From Datisca glomerata (Eukaryota > Streptophyta > Magnoliopsida > Cucurbitales > Datiscaceae): DNA of 64,000 nucleotides. The stretch is taken from contig QANY01013389.1 of the NCBI GenBank assembly GCA_003255025.1, positions 701,106 to 765,105 of the forward strand. Reading direction: 5' to 3'. The translations under genes were made by a program, and so were the position numbers. Below the pieces are notes generated by a model, which ran no database searches, had not been told where the DNA came from, and saw nothing but the letters and a program-made list of their open reading frames with translations. Position 1 is the stretch's first letter. The number at the start of each line of letters is the position of its first letter. Positions 22,857 to 34,245 of this stretch are shown piece by piece.

Positions 22857-23800
22857 TTCGACCTCGACACAAGTTGTGTTCAATTTAACCAGAATGATTT
22901 GAAATGAAAACATTCCTTGGATAGACGCACGCTTCGACCTCGACTCAATTCGGGTTCGATTTAACCTAGACATAGGCATTAACCTCGACTTAATTTAGAT
23001 GGGATTTAACTAAAGATATTTAAAATGAAAGTGGCCTAGATAGACACAAACTTCGACCTGAATTTTTTTTTAGAATGAAGATGGATAGACATAGGATTCG
23101 AACTTGACTCAATTTGGATTTGATTTAACAATATAGATTTGAAAATGAATACGGACCTAGATAAACAGAGTCATCAACCTCAACTCAATTCAGATTCAAT
23201 TTTATTTAAGATATTTGAAATGAAATTGACTTGGATACACACGGGCTTCGACCTAGGCTCAATTTAGATTCAATTTAATTGAAGATATTTGAAAGGAAAA
23301 AGACTTAGATAGACCCATGCTTCGACCTCGACTCAATTCAGGTTCAATTTAACTGAAGATATTTTAAATGAAACGCATACGGTAGACATAGGCTTCGACC
23401 TCGACTAAATTTGATTTCGATTTAACTGAAGATATTTGAAATGAAATGGATCTAGATAGACATAAGTTTTGACCACGACTCATTTTGGCTTTGATTTACT
23501 CGAAGATATTTGAAATGTAAATGAACTTGGATAGACACAAGCTTACACCTTGACTCAATTTAGGTTCAATTTAACATACGATATTTGAAATGAAACAGGC
23601 CTGGATGGATGCCGATTTTGACAATGACTCAAATCGAAACAAATATGTTTGAAATAAAATAAACTTAGATAGAACTCAATTCAGGTTCGATTTAAGCGAA
23701 GATATTTGAAATGAAACGAGCCTGGTTAGACAAGCATCGAACTTAACTTAATTTGAGTTTGATTTAACTGAAAATATTTGAAAAGATGTTCGACCTGATT
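22857..23800. repeat. Tandem array of about 74-bp units
   Basis: About 13-14 diverged units, most 73-77 bases long, each carrying CTTCGACCTCGACTCAATT, a GGTTCGATTTAAC block, GAAGATATTTGAAATG and GGATAGACACA. Unit starts by eye include 22857, 22934, 23097, 23174, 23248, 23322, 23395, 23470 and 23544; a few units are shortened. It lies directly beside the left LTR-like repeat. No long frame runs through it. Confidence 0.85.
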
Positions 23801-24330
23801 TATGAAAGCTTCATATATTAGCAAGAGTTGGATCAATGCAGGATCCAACTATTGTAGTGAGTCTTCTAGACGTTAAATGGATTTTATTAAATGTTTTATG
23901 TAGTTGAACTGTATTAAAGCAAGTAGTGCAATGCATGTATACTTTATATAATTCATGACTATTAATGAGAATGTGAGGAGTTCACTATGTGCATGTTATG
24001 CATGCTTGTGCATATTTTATTAAAATCTTGTGATGGTTTTTTTTTGAAAATTGGCATTGTTGTCATCTCCATCATCCTTCCATACAATCGTTTGGCATAG
24101 GATCTTCAATTGACAATGGATATTGAGCATATTATAGAGAAAATTGTGCATTTTTCTATACTGGCTCATACCCTAATACTCAGCATTTTTCAATGGCGGA
24201 GACAAACAAATGATTTTTCTTATTTTGCTTCTTTTGTTTGCTTCCAAATATGTAAAATAATCAATAGTGTTCTTTTGAGCTTTCTCTAATGGGCATATTG
24301 CCTTGTAACTATAGTCATACCTTCTTGCTT
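23801..24330. other. Non-coding interior of the Tat-like derivative
   Basis: Sequence between the tandem array and the gag remnant. I recognise no gene or repeat in it. Confidence 0.4.
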
Positions 24331-25352
24331 CTTTTTTGGGTCATCAATATCAGGTATGATGATTAGTTCATTAACATGTTCACCTTGTGGAGTGAAAGTT
24401 TTATTGTGGCCATGGTCTTGTGTTAGAATATTTTATCAAGTATTCTCGAAATGCATAATCTCTTGGGCATTTGGAAACAAGTAGTGTTGCATGTTTACTG
24501 GTAGTGACGGAGCATGCTGAAATTGGTCTGTCCAATGACGTTGATGGGTCGGAGTGAACCCATAGGGGTAAAGTGATATATCATTTTCAATTGATCATGC
24601 AATAATTGTGCCATTGGCAGATTCTCAGAACAAGCTTTTCCTTTGCTAGCGATGAAGAGTTCTAGGACTCTAGCCATTTGCTCATTCAACTCTTTAATTT
24701 CTTATTTCGGTTCCTCTCGTGATCGCTTTCTCTCTTACTCATCAATATTTCTAACTTGAGCTCGTGTTCTATAAGAATGATGAAGTTAATGAGCTATATT
24801 AAAATTGATATCTTATAATGCAATAAATCAAACTAATTAGCTTATTATTTTTAGGTTTGTTTCTAAATAAATAAATCTTTGTATGCCACAAAGAGAAAAT
24901 TTAAATAAATATAAAAATATGACAATAAAGGAATCAAATACAGATGCAATAAATGAAGATAATAAAATCTTTCATTTCAAAACAACGTAGCAATCTATTA
25001 TATTTCAATCAGAAAAATTTGCTAGTGTAACCTAAATCTTTGCGCATCATCATTAAAAATCAATCAAATCACTCCTATTTGGGTGAATGAGAGATACTTT
25101 TGCTTCCAATATTGTAGCATCCTCCGTATCATCTATGCCTTTCTAGCCATGCCTCTAAATATATTCATCATTCGTTCATATTGATGGTGAATCACTTGAT
25201 AATTCTGCCTAAAAATCTCTCATTCCCTTTGTATTGCTTCATTATCCCTGTTCATTGTCTCCATCGCCCTTTCGCACGCTTTTTCTTATTTTTTAGATGC
25301 TGATTGCTCTTTCACGTTCATTCATCTCATTAGTTCATTCGAACACTTGAGT
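24331..25352 (-). pseudogene. Gag-like coiled-coil remnant (part 1) of a Tat-like element
   Basis: The minus strand encodes charged helical pieces such as NEQMARVLELFIASKGKAC and PMAQLLHDQLK (24690-24590), typical of the N-terminal gag of Ogre/Tat-like elements, and farther upstream YQVIHHQYERMMNIFRGMA (about 25200). Stops are frequent. The block is interrupted at 25352 by the chromovirus and continues at 38139 on the far side. A similar copy lies at 36880-37497. Confidence 0.55.
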
Positions 25353-27604
25353 TGTAACATTCCTACCTGGTGGTCGATTGGGATGGGAGCATTTTTATGT
25401 TAATATCTTGGGATTATAACTTTAGCCCTTATATCTAATATTGATGTTACATTATATTTTAATCATGTGGTATAAAGTATTTTTTATATTTGAGGGTTCC
25501 CTTTGCGAATTTAAAAAAAAATTAGGAGACAAAGTGCAATTTTGAATCTTACTATATCCCTTTCACGCCTAAGTCTATGTGTAAAATGCATGTGCATTTT
25601 ATTTATATTACGTGCATGTTATTTAGTTTTATTTTTTGTTATTTAGGTTATAGTATTTTTGGGAATTTATTTTTATACCGTTTTGTTAGGGGGGAAATTA
25701 TTTCTAGGGTTGGTTTTATTTTGATTCTTATTAGTCTATTATGGAGACAATAAAATTAAGGTTTAACCTTCCCTCTTCCCCCTTTGCTTGGCCGACACCC
25801 CCTTCCCCACCTTAGGAAATGAAATTTTTCTTTCCTAAGCATAGATTCCTTATCGCATGGTTTAAGGTTATAGTTTAGTAAGTTTCCTTTGTGTGTGACC
25901 AAGTGTATTTGGTTTCTTTTTCTCTTTGCCTCATTTTCACCTCTCTCCCCTCTCTTTTGGTTGGACGGCACTCCTCTCTCTCCCCTCTCTTGTGTGTTGT
26001 GCGACAACACTTATCTCCCTCCTCCTCATTTGTGTTTGACATTCAACTTGTCTCTTCCCCCCTCATTCGTACGACATCTTTCTCTCCCTCACTCTCATGC
26101 AAACCCCCCTTTCACGACAACCCCTTCTCTTGCTTACCATCTAAGAACCTTAAAAATTAAGGAGGGTTAAGCTCTAGGCAGTGGCGGTTATGGCATATGA
26201 CGTGGGTCGTGTTTATTCGGATCGCGCTTTCGGTAAACTCATATTGTCCTCTTTTTTCAACATAAATTATATTGTTTTGATTCACATGTTTTAGGAATAG
26301 TTCTGGATAAGAGTTAGACTAAAATACATATTTTGATTATTTATGTTCCATAAATTGTTTTCAATAAGGAAAAAATCTGAGTTTTTCATAGAAATTGGAA
26401 GTTTTGGGAATATCTGTACATAGTAAAAACGAATTGAGGTTTTGGAACCCAAACGAAGAAGTTTGAAACTGAAATTGTTAGGGTAGATTCTTAACATATT
26501 GAAACGTGTACTCTAAAAACTTTTAGTGCTAGTTTCAATTTTTAGATATTGTATCGTACTGAGTAGTATAGTGCTATTTGTTTCAAAAGTTTCACTTTTG
26601 TAAATTCTTATCCAGAGAAATGGTAAGTGAAATCTTACATATGTAACTGCCCGCCAGCTTTGATGTGTTTGAAAATTGTAGAATAATTTCTGATTTTTTC
26701 TTGTTTGGTTATTATTTTGTGATGTATTCATTTTGTTATTATCCTTCATTACGAATGATAATGTATTATATGGTTTTGAAACTTGGTAAAAAATAAGATA
26801 TAAGATATGAAAGACTATTATACATCTTGTAAAGTAAAATTCTGTGTGCCATTAGAGCCACCTACCCACCAACTCTGTTATGGGTTGACTTGTCCTTCGG
26901 GAAAGGTTTATGTGTTACCTCGTTCTTCTGGATAGGGTTTGTGAATATGATCTTATTAGTCTTGTGGGAAGGTATTATTGCAACAGGTTCCACCTTCGTG
27001 AAGGTGCGAAATGGTACTTGCGAGAAGTGTTACTTGTATGTACCTTACAAACTATCGTATCTTACCGACGTGTAATTCTATTCTGGTTTGGGTCCGGTTG
27101 TAAGTTCTAACGGAAGTTGGACAGCATCTCTATATGGAAAAATATGAATTATCTGAATGAATCGTAAAACTCTATAAAATGAAATGACTTGCCTTTTATA
27201 TGTGTGCTTTGTGTGATGTTATGTATGTAGGGTTTTACTTACTGAGTATATTTTTATACTCACTCTGTTTTATTTTTTAAAATTTTAGATAAGGATGATG
27301 CTTTCATTTCGGATGCAGTCTAGTATATCTGGCATGGGACTATAGTCAAAGTTGTTTTGGAAACATTAGAAGTTTTATTATGTTTTGTTAAAGTTTAACT
27401 ACTTTTATTTATTTTCTTTTGTTAGACAATTATGACGTAGTAATCTTCCGTATATGACATTTTGAATTTCTTCGTAATAAATTAGACTATGTTTAAGTTT
27501 CAATTTTCAACGTGATTAGTTTTAAAAAAAATTACCTAGATTCCGTGAGATTTATTTGCATAAACTATTAAAGAAAATTTTGGATAAATTTCCAGGTTGT
27601 TACA
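25353..27604 (+). repeat. Chromovirus 5' LTR
   Basis: Starts TGTAACATTCCTACC and ends GGTTGTTACA, giving short TGTAAC..GTTACA inverted ends. The 3' LTR starts TGTAACATCCCTACC and ends GGTTGTCACA. Length is 2,252 bp. It contains C/T-rich sequence with CTCTCTCCCCTCTC words (25940-26000). The LTR pair differs by many substitutions and indels, so the insertion is old. The small frames at 25889-26170 and 26890-27110 are not genes. Confidence 0.9.
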
Positions 27605-27605
27605 G

Positions 27606-27618
27606 TTGGTATAAGAGC
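27606..27618 (+). other. Chromovirus primer-binding site
   Basis: TTGGTATAAGAGC begins two bases after the LTR end. It is one base from TTGGTATCAGAGC, complementary to initiator methionine tRNA. Confidence 0.8.
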
Positions 27619-27764
27619 ATATACGATTCTGTAGACAAGTTCATTTATTCAAAATTTTTCCGAATTTTGAGTCAATCGACGATATGATTTTATTGAAATT
27701 CTTTCTGAATTTTAGAAGTCCATACTAGAATTTAGGGTTGTGATCTATCTGTGTCTAGGAATCA

Positions 27765-28163
27765 TTGCTGAGTTATTGGAATGTGACACTGATTGAATTG
27801 TGTGATTGTCTAGCTATGAATTTTTCAAATGACTCTGGATGGGCTGTTAGTGACGGAGAAATGTTTGACGTGGGGTCCAATTTCTCCTCACTCCCTATCC
27901 CTACGAGATTTACAAGAAGGATGATATTGGACCCGAATCGTATATCTATGGTTATTGTCTCGAATCCACGGATAGTCTGGAGGGGAGAACATAATCGTGC
28001 TTCAACACCGAGTGTAAGGAGACAATATCCTCTGATAGCTAGAGTTTTTCCCCGAGAGGTGGGAATTCAACATTTTCAAGTGAGACATATATACGTTTGG
28101 GATGAGTCGGTTGGGTCTAACTATGAGGAGGTTACCGAACGCTTACATGTCATTCCTAGATGA
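27765..28163 (+). other. Open frame of 132 codons in chromovirus leader
   Basis: This frame lies between the primer-binding site and recognisable gag. It has no match I recognise. The product would be moderately basic, with stretches such as RFTRRMILDPNRISMVIVS and REVGIQHFQVRHIYVWDE, and no zinc knuckle, signal peptide or membrane segment. It is open although the downstream polyprotein is full of stops, which may be chance or may mark a younger or captured segment. A normal chromovirus leader is shorter and non-coding. Treat as unproven. Confidence 0.25.
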
Positions 28164-28749
28164 CCACCAGGACGGGTTTCTGCCGTTAAGGACTTTCCAC
28201 CTTACTGAGCCTCAATGTTAACATTATCCCGAAAGTCCCTAAACCAGAGGAAGGACAAAATGAAGATCCATGGGAAGTCCTAGAGGAAGATCTAGAAGAG
28301 GATTCATAAGAAGTCCCAGATGAAGATTTCCACGAGTTTTTACGATTTCTATGGATAGTATGGACTAAGGATTTTGTTTTTATTGTCCTTTGCATTAATG
28401 ATAGTGTTAACTTTGTTTAGTATGTCTCTTTTACTGAAAAGTGTTTAAACACTCCGGTAGTGACTTTTATAATTAAAAAAATATATAATAAAAAGAATTT
28501 ATATTAGTAATAATAATAACTATTTTTAACTTAGACTTTTTGGTGCACTACGAAAATATATGTGTTTGTCTTTGCTCACCCTCAATCGACATATATTCAG
28601 TACGGCACCACCAGAGAAGGAATGACGTGTCGATGAGGAACAAGAGGCCACTGAGACCATCTGTGGTCTGCTTCAAGAGCTTATTGGGTGCAGGGAAAGA
28701 AGTTCCCAATCAAGAGCGTCGTCCTAGGAACATCGCCTATATTGTGGAG

Positions 28750-29420
28750 CAATTTTGAAAACTGCAGCCACCATCCTTTGATGGAACCACGGCTAATCCT
28801 CTATTGATGGAGGACTAGATTGAGGAGATAGAGACTGTTTTCTTCTTATTGGTGTGCACTGACCAACAAAAGATTTCTTGCACCACTTTCATGTTGAAAA
28901 AGGATGCTTGTCGGTGGTAGGCGATGACTCAACGAATTTGACCTCGTTCAAGGAATTGTTCTATGAGAAGTATTTTCCTGTCATGGTAAGGCAACATAAG
29001 GAGGCAGAAATCATATAGCTGACGCAAGTTACTATGACTCTCATGTAGTATGAGAGGAAATTTGAGGACTTATCACGTTTTACCCCACATCTCATTAATA
29101 ACTAGGAATGTAAGGCCCAAAAGTCTGAGTATGGACTTAGACCAGATGTACAGAAGTATGTCAGGGTTCTTAAGCTTAAGACTTATGTAGAAGTGCTACA
29201 AGAATCACGTCCTATATGAGAATAGTGGTTCTTCAAACCCTGCTAATCACCATGACTCAAACCCCTATAAGTGGAAGTTTTTGGGGAGTTCTAGTTAGAA
29301 GAAGGATTGTTCCAAGAAGTTTCAGACCAAGATGGGGTTTCAGACTTGTGGTACATAAGGAAGGAATCATGTGGGGCAATGCTTCAAAGTGACTGAGGCT
29401 TCTTTCCATTGGGAAAGACC
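28750..29420 (+). pseudogene. Chromovirus gag, broken
   Basis: Starts with FEKLQPPSFDGTT-like wording interrupted by TGA at 28756, then LLMEDxIEEIETVFFLLVCT, where the usual tryptophan codon of the EDW box is TAG. TTFMLKKDACRWW follows, the conserved capsid helices of Ty3/gypsy gag. Frameshifts follow. A degraded zinc knuckle is suggested near 29330-29400 by CGT..NHVGQCFKVTEA. Confidence 0.85.
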
Positions 29421-29513
29421 AAGCTTTTTCTGAAGAACTGCCCTTACGTGAGAGACAAGCCCGACGATCAATAGGCTGGGAACGGACCCAAAGCACAAGG
29501 GAAGGTCTACACC

Positions 29514-29828
29514 ATGACTAAGACAGATTTGGAAGATGCTTCGAATGTGGTGTCAGGTTTATTTCTCATTCATAGAGTTGCTGCATTTGTGTTGTTTGAT
29601 TCTAGCTCTACGTATTCCTTTATTTATGCTAAGTTCTCTAAGATATTAAATGTGGAGATAGTACCTCTTGAGGTTAAGCTATGTGTGTCCACCCTTTCGA
29701 GGGGTATTCTGTATGCACACAAGGTGATCAAGTGTTGTTCTGTAGAGATTGTTCATAGAATGTTGGAGGCTACTCTTACTCTGTTGAGTATGCATGGCTT
29801 TGATGTTATTTTTAGAAGGATTGTCTAG
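29514..29828 (+). pseudogene. Chromovirus protease
   Basis: A frame of about 104 codons follows the plan of plant gypsy retropepsin: VVSGLFLIHRVAAFVLFDSS (usual strand plus DSGA), SFIYAKFSKILN, EVKLCVSTLSRG and LLSMHGFDVIF (usual L-x-x-FDVILGMDWL). The active-site triad DSG reads DSS, so the catalytic aspartate remains but the glycine turn is lost. TAG ends it before the RT. Confidence 0.8.
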
Positions 29829-29959
29829 CTTCTAATTATGAAAATTTAATTTGTCATGAACGAGAGGTATTGTTTAACACTTCGGGCAAGTCAAGCTTCA
29901 AATTTAAAAGATTGCGATTTCTTGCGCTACCTCAAATGTCATCCCTGTGATACAAATCA

Positions 29960-30770
29960 TTGATTAACAATGGTTGTATAGGCTATTTAGCTAGCATGTT
30001 GGACACACATAAGTTAGAGTTAGAACTGAACGATATAAATGTGGTTAAAGAATTCTTAAAGGTTTTTCCTGAGACGTTGCCAAGTGTACCACCCATTAGA
30101 GAAGTGGATTTCAAGATTGAGCTAGTTCCTGGGATAGCCCCATATCGTGTGGCACATGTGGAGATGAAAGAGCTTAAGGAAAAACTATAAGATTTATTGG
30201 ACAAGAGCTTTATTCGCCCCAGTGTCTCACCCTAGGGAGAACCCATTCTCTTTGTGAAGAAGAAATATGGATCCATGAGGCATTGTATTGACTATAGAGA
30301 GTTGAACAAAATTACCATTAAAAATAAGTACTCTATGCGTCAAGTAAAATATTTGTTTGAACAACTTCTGAAGCTTTTGTTTTCTTAAAAATTGACTTGC
30401 GATCTGGGTCCCACTAACTAAGGATAAAGAAGGATGACATACCAAAGATTGTTTTTCATACTCGGTATAGACATTATGAGTTTTTGGTCATGCCTTTTGG
30501 TTCGACCAATGCCCCTGCTGCATTCATGGACTTGATGAATCAAGTTTTTCATGATTTCTTAGATCAATTTGTCATTGTTTTCATAGATGACATCCTAATC
30601 TACTCTAAGTCTTAGGGAGGACATGAGAAACATCTCAAAATCAGACTTCTGATTTTAAAGGATCATAGGTTGTATGCCAAGTTTAGTATGTGTGACTTTT
30701 GGTTATCTAAGATTGGCTTTTTGGGACACGTAGTTTCTAAGTGGATCTAGCAAAGATAGAAACCGTAATG
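29960..30770 (+). pseudogene. Chromovirus reverse transcriptase
   Basis: Block order: VVKEFLKVFPETLPSVPPIR (30030-30090), [34 protein letters not shown] (30245-30305), [10 protein letters not shown]. After a frameshift comes the palm part [20 protein letters not shown] (30477-30540), then the catalytic box [12 protein letters not shown] (30575-30615) with both aspartates intact. The thumb follows with [20 protein letters not shown]. Several stops and at least two frameshifts disable it. Confidence 0.9.
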
Positions 30771-30929
30771 AACTGGAAGCGCACAATAAGGAATGTTGAT
30801 TAAGTTGATGAGAGAGAATGCACAGAACATGTGATCAGAAGAGTGCAAAAAGAGTTTCCAAGAATTTAAACAAAGATTAGTATCGGCCACATTCCTTACT
30901 GTGCGCTCTAGGAGTGATGGATTGGTCAC

Positions 30930-31290
30930 TATAGCCATGCCCCATGAGTGGGCTTTGGTTATGTTTTGATGCAGCATTGGAAGGTTATAGCCTATACGTC
31001 CCGAAAACTTTAAAGTTACGAACATAACTATCCAACCCATGATTTGGAACTTGTAGTGGTAGTTTTTACACTGAAGATTTGGTGTCATTATCTCTATGGA
31101 TCGAGGCTAGAGATCTAGACGGTTCATAAGAGTCTGAATTATCTTTTCACATAGAAGGAGCTTAATATGAGGCAACGTAGTTCGTTATAGTTGGTTAAGG
31201 ACTATGATTGTGTGATTAACTACCACCCTGGAAAAGCAAACATGGTGGCGGATGCACTAAGTAGGAAATCGAGCTCTCTAGCAACCCACA
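30930..31290 (+). pseudogene. Chromovirus RNase H
   Basis: Pieces in more than one frame: GFGYVLMQHWKVIAYTSRKL, then [20 protein letters not shown] (31020-31080), then the end KDYDCVINYHPGKANMVADA followed by LSRKS (31200-31270), the standard C-terminal RNase H wording of gypsy elements. Stops interrupt it. Confidence 0.85.
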
Positions 31291-31459
31291 TTTCCACACA
31301 GAAATTCATTCAGGATGATATAAAAAGTTTGGAGTTCGAAGTCCTTGTCCAAAATGCTTCAACTATACTTGGTCAACTGATGGTGTGACCTACACTTCCG
31401 AATAGGATACATGATACACAAAATGAGGATCCAACTTTGATAAAGATCACATCTAAGAT

Positions 31460-32610
31460 TGGGTGCGCGACAAGGTAAGTTTTCTCGATGTCTCGAGATG
31501 GGTACTCGAATTCAACAATAGTGTTTTCATACCTCATAATGACGAGCTAAAAAGAGAAGTTATTGTAGAAGCCCACTCCACACCCTACTCAATTCACCCT
31601 GTAGTACAAAGATATATCAAGACTTACGTTAGCACTTTTGATGGAAACACATGAAAATAAACATGGCGATATTTGTAGAGCAATGTCTTACATGCCAACG
31701 AGTGAAGTCCAAACACAAAAGTCCTTCCGGTCTCTAATATCCTTTAGAAATTTCATAATGGAAATGAGAGCATATATTGATGGACTTTGTAGTAGGTCTA
31801 CCAAAGACCATGAGAGGACTTCCATTTGGGTTATAGTCGATCGTTTGACTAAGTCTTCTCATTTCCTACCGGGATGTACGACATTCTCAATGAAGGATTT
31901 GGTAAAGTTAAACGCTAAGGAGATTGTTAGACTCCATGGGATACCAATATCGATAGTACCAGACCGAGATCCAAAGTTCACTTCCATTTTTTGGTGAAGT
32001 CTTGAAGAAGCTTTGGGTACCTGACTAAGTTTTAGTACTACTTTTCACCATAAAAATGAACAGATATAACGGACCATCTAAATTCTCGAGGATATGCTCC
32101 AGGCTTATGTTTTGCACTTTCAAGGGAACTGGAGTGACAAGTTGCCACTGATCGAGTTTTCATACAATAATAGTTATCAAGAAATAATTGGGATGACGCC
32201 TTTTGAAGCATTAAATGGAGAAAGTGCATATCTCCTATTCATTGGGAAAAAGTTGGTGATAGAAAGTTTCTAGGTCTAGAAATGCTCCAACAAGCTAATG
32301 AAGATGTTGGCAAATTCAAAATGGATCCAAACCGCTTAGAGTCACTAGAATAGTTATGTGGATGTACCTGGAAACAACCTGGAATTCATAGTCAGAGACA
32401 TGGTGTTTATAAAGATTGCCCCAATAAAAGGAGTTATGAGATTTGGAAAGAAGGGTAAGCTTAGTCCTCGTTTCATAAGACCTTGTGAGATCTTGGACCG
32501 GATTGGAGTTGTCGCATATCATATAGCCCAACCCCTAGCCTTGGTAGGAGTACATGATGTTTTTATGTGTCTATTTTATGAAAGTACATTCCTGACTTGT
32601 CGCACATCCT
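31460..32610 (+). pseudogene. Chromovirus integrase, degraded
   Basis: The HHCC zinc region is nearly unrecognisable (31540-31700). The core shows VDRLTKSSHFLPG and then EIVRLHGIPISIVPDRDPKF (31840-31980), with the central D of the DDE triad in PDRD. Later blocks include an LEDMLQAYVLHF-like helix (32075-32115) and the SPRFIRPCEILDRIGVVAY end (32466-32520), the GPYE-type C-terminal domain preceding the chromodomain. Frames change repeatedly. Confidence 0.8.
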
Positions 32611-32619
32611 GAGTTATGA

Positions 32620-32812
32620 GTGGCTCCAGTTACGGGAAGATCTAACGTACGAAAAAATTCTATTTTAGATCCTAGATCGGAAGATGTTACGCACTAGGCA
32701 TATTACCTTGGTCAAAGTACTTTGGAAGAACCACCGGATTGAAGAAGCCACTTGGGAACGAGCGAAAAAGATTCAAGTCGGACTTCATGAAATCCAAGAA
32801 AAAGTGATATGA
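32620..32812 (+). pseudogene. Chromodomain at integrase C-terminus
   Basis: Reads (with a stop) REDLTYEKIL..ILDRKMLRTRHITLVKVLWK and NHRIEEATWERAKK, the CHD-type chromodomain of plant Tekay/Del chromoviruses, thought to target integration to heterochromatin. The aromatic and charged anchor positions (W in VLW, EEATWE) are retained. It defines the clade of this element. Confidence 0.9.
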
Positions 32813-32869
32813 TTTTGCTCCAGGAAACTCAAGTAAAAGAGGACGTAATACATCTAAAAAATGAAAAAA

Positions 32870-33007
32870 AAAGATGCTCGCAGCTGCTATCTTCCTTCGA
32901 CAATGGCCAAGAAAGAGCACTTTCGTCTGAGCACCGTTTCACGTACAACTTCTTTTCCTGCTACACCCGGAACACTGTACTCAGGGTTCCAAACCTCCAG
33001 TGAGTGA
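32870..33007 (+). other. GC-richer insert of unknown origin before the atp1 piece
   Basis: Composition is richer in G and C than the neighbouring retrotransposon. The frame 32809-33003 is open but not recognised. It sits between chromodomain and atp1 fragment and may be part of the same foreign segment or the element's 3' UTR. Confidence 0.3.
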
Positions 33008-33140
33008 CGCGAAGTGACCGCCTTTGCTCAATTTGGGTCAGACCTTGATGCTGCGACTCAGGCATTACTCAATAGAGGTGCAAGGCCTACAGAAGTATCG
33101 AAACAACCACAATATGCACCACTTCCAATTGAAAAACAAA
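33008..33140 (+). pseudogene. atp1: Fragment of mitochondrial ATP synthase subunit alpha
   Basis: Forty-four consecutive codons, no stop, encode [35 protein letters not shown] and YAPLPIEKQ. This is a well-known stretch in the C-terminal third of the alpha subunit of F1 ATP synthase, encoded by atp1 in plant mitochondria. By memory, it differs at only a couple of residues (T for A in REVA; P for L in GARL). Homology begins abruptly at CGCGAAGTG and ends after CAA at 33139. It lies in sense orientation, 65 bases upstream of the polypurine tract of the chromovirus. The longer frame to 33424 runs through into LTR sequence and is not a gene. It is either a mitochondrial DNA insertion or a captured transcript piece. 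Confidence 0.85.
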
Positions 33141-33204
33141 GCACTATACCCAAATCTCTTATAAGACCTAACTTTGACAAATTTTTTAGGACGAAAATTT
33201 ATAT

Positions 33205-33217
33205 AAGGAGGGGAAGA
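33205..33217 (+). other. Chromovirus polypurine tract
   Basis: AAGGAGGGGAAGA directly precedes the 3' LTR start TGTAACATCCC. Upstream TTTTTTAGGACGAAAATTT is the usual gypsy wording just before the tract. Confidence 0.85.
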
Positions 33218-34245
33218 TGTAACATCCCTACCTGGTGGCTGATTCGGATGAGAGCATTTTTATTTTCAAGTCTTGGGATTATAACTTTAGCCATTATATT
33301 TTATATTGATGTGACAATATATTTTAATCACGTGATATATAAAGACTTGATATTCGTGGAGTTCCTTTGCGAATTTAAAAAAATAATGGTTTTTGGAAAT
33401 AAAAATAATTTTGTCTCCTACTAAATCCCGCCCACGCGTAACTCTCTGTGTATAATGCATGTGCGATTTCTTTATGTCATGTGCATGTTATTTGGCTTAA
33501 TTTTATGTTCTTTAGGTTATAGTATTTTGGGGTATTTATTTTTGTACCGTTTTTTTTATTAGGGGGAAAATTAATTTTAGAGTTGGTTTTATTTTGATTT
33601 TTATTAGTCTATTATGGAGACAATAAAATTAGGGTTTAACCTTCCCTTTTGGTCTTTGCTTGGCCGACACCCCCTTCCCCACCTTAGGAAATGAATTTTT
33701 TTCTTTCCTAAACATAGAATCCTTATTACATGGTTTAGGGTTATAGTTTTAGTAAGTTTCCTTAATGTGTGACCTAGTATATTAGGTTTCTTTTTCTCTT
33801 TGCCTCATTGTCACCTCTCTCCCCTCTCTTTTGGTTGGAAAACACTCATCTCTTGTTTATCGTGCGACACTCATCTCCCTCCTCCTCACCTCTGTGAGAC
33901 AACCAATTTGTCCCTTCCGGGGACATTCGTACGACGTCTTTCTGTCACTCACTTTCATGCAAACCCGCCTACCCCCTTGTACGAAAACCTCCTCTCTTGC
34001 TCACCATATAAGAACCCCTAAAACTAAGGAGGGTTAAGCTCTAGGCAGTGGTGGTTGTGGCACAAAACGTACGCCGCATTTATTCGGATAGCGCTTTTGG
34101 TAGCTTATATTGTCCTCATTTTTTAACATCAATTATATTGTTTTGTTTTACATTTTTTCTATAATAGTTCTGAATAAGACTTAGATTAAAACACATATTG
34201 TGATTATTTATGTTCCATAAATAATTTTTGAATAAGAAGAAAAAT
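33218..34245 (+). repeat. Chromovirus 3' LTR, first part
   Basis: Aligns with 25353 to about 26370 of the 5' LTR, including the C/T-rich block with CCTCTCTCCCCTCTC at 33812. Similarity stops near GAATAAGAAGAAAAA, where a foreign segment begins. Confidence 0.85.

Noticed and set aside
22857..23800. CRISPR-like array
   Set aside because: Units are contiguous diverged tandem repeats without unique spacers, in a plant retroelement context.
33014..33424. Frame of 136 codons as an independent gene
   Set aside because: Its first part is the atp1 fragment and the rest runs through the polypurine tract and the start of the LTR.
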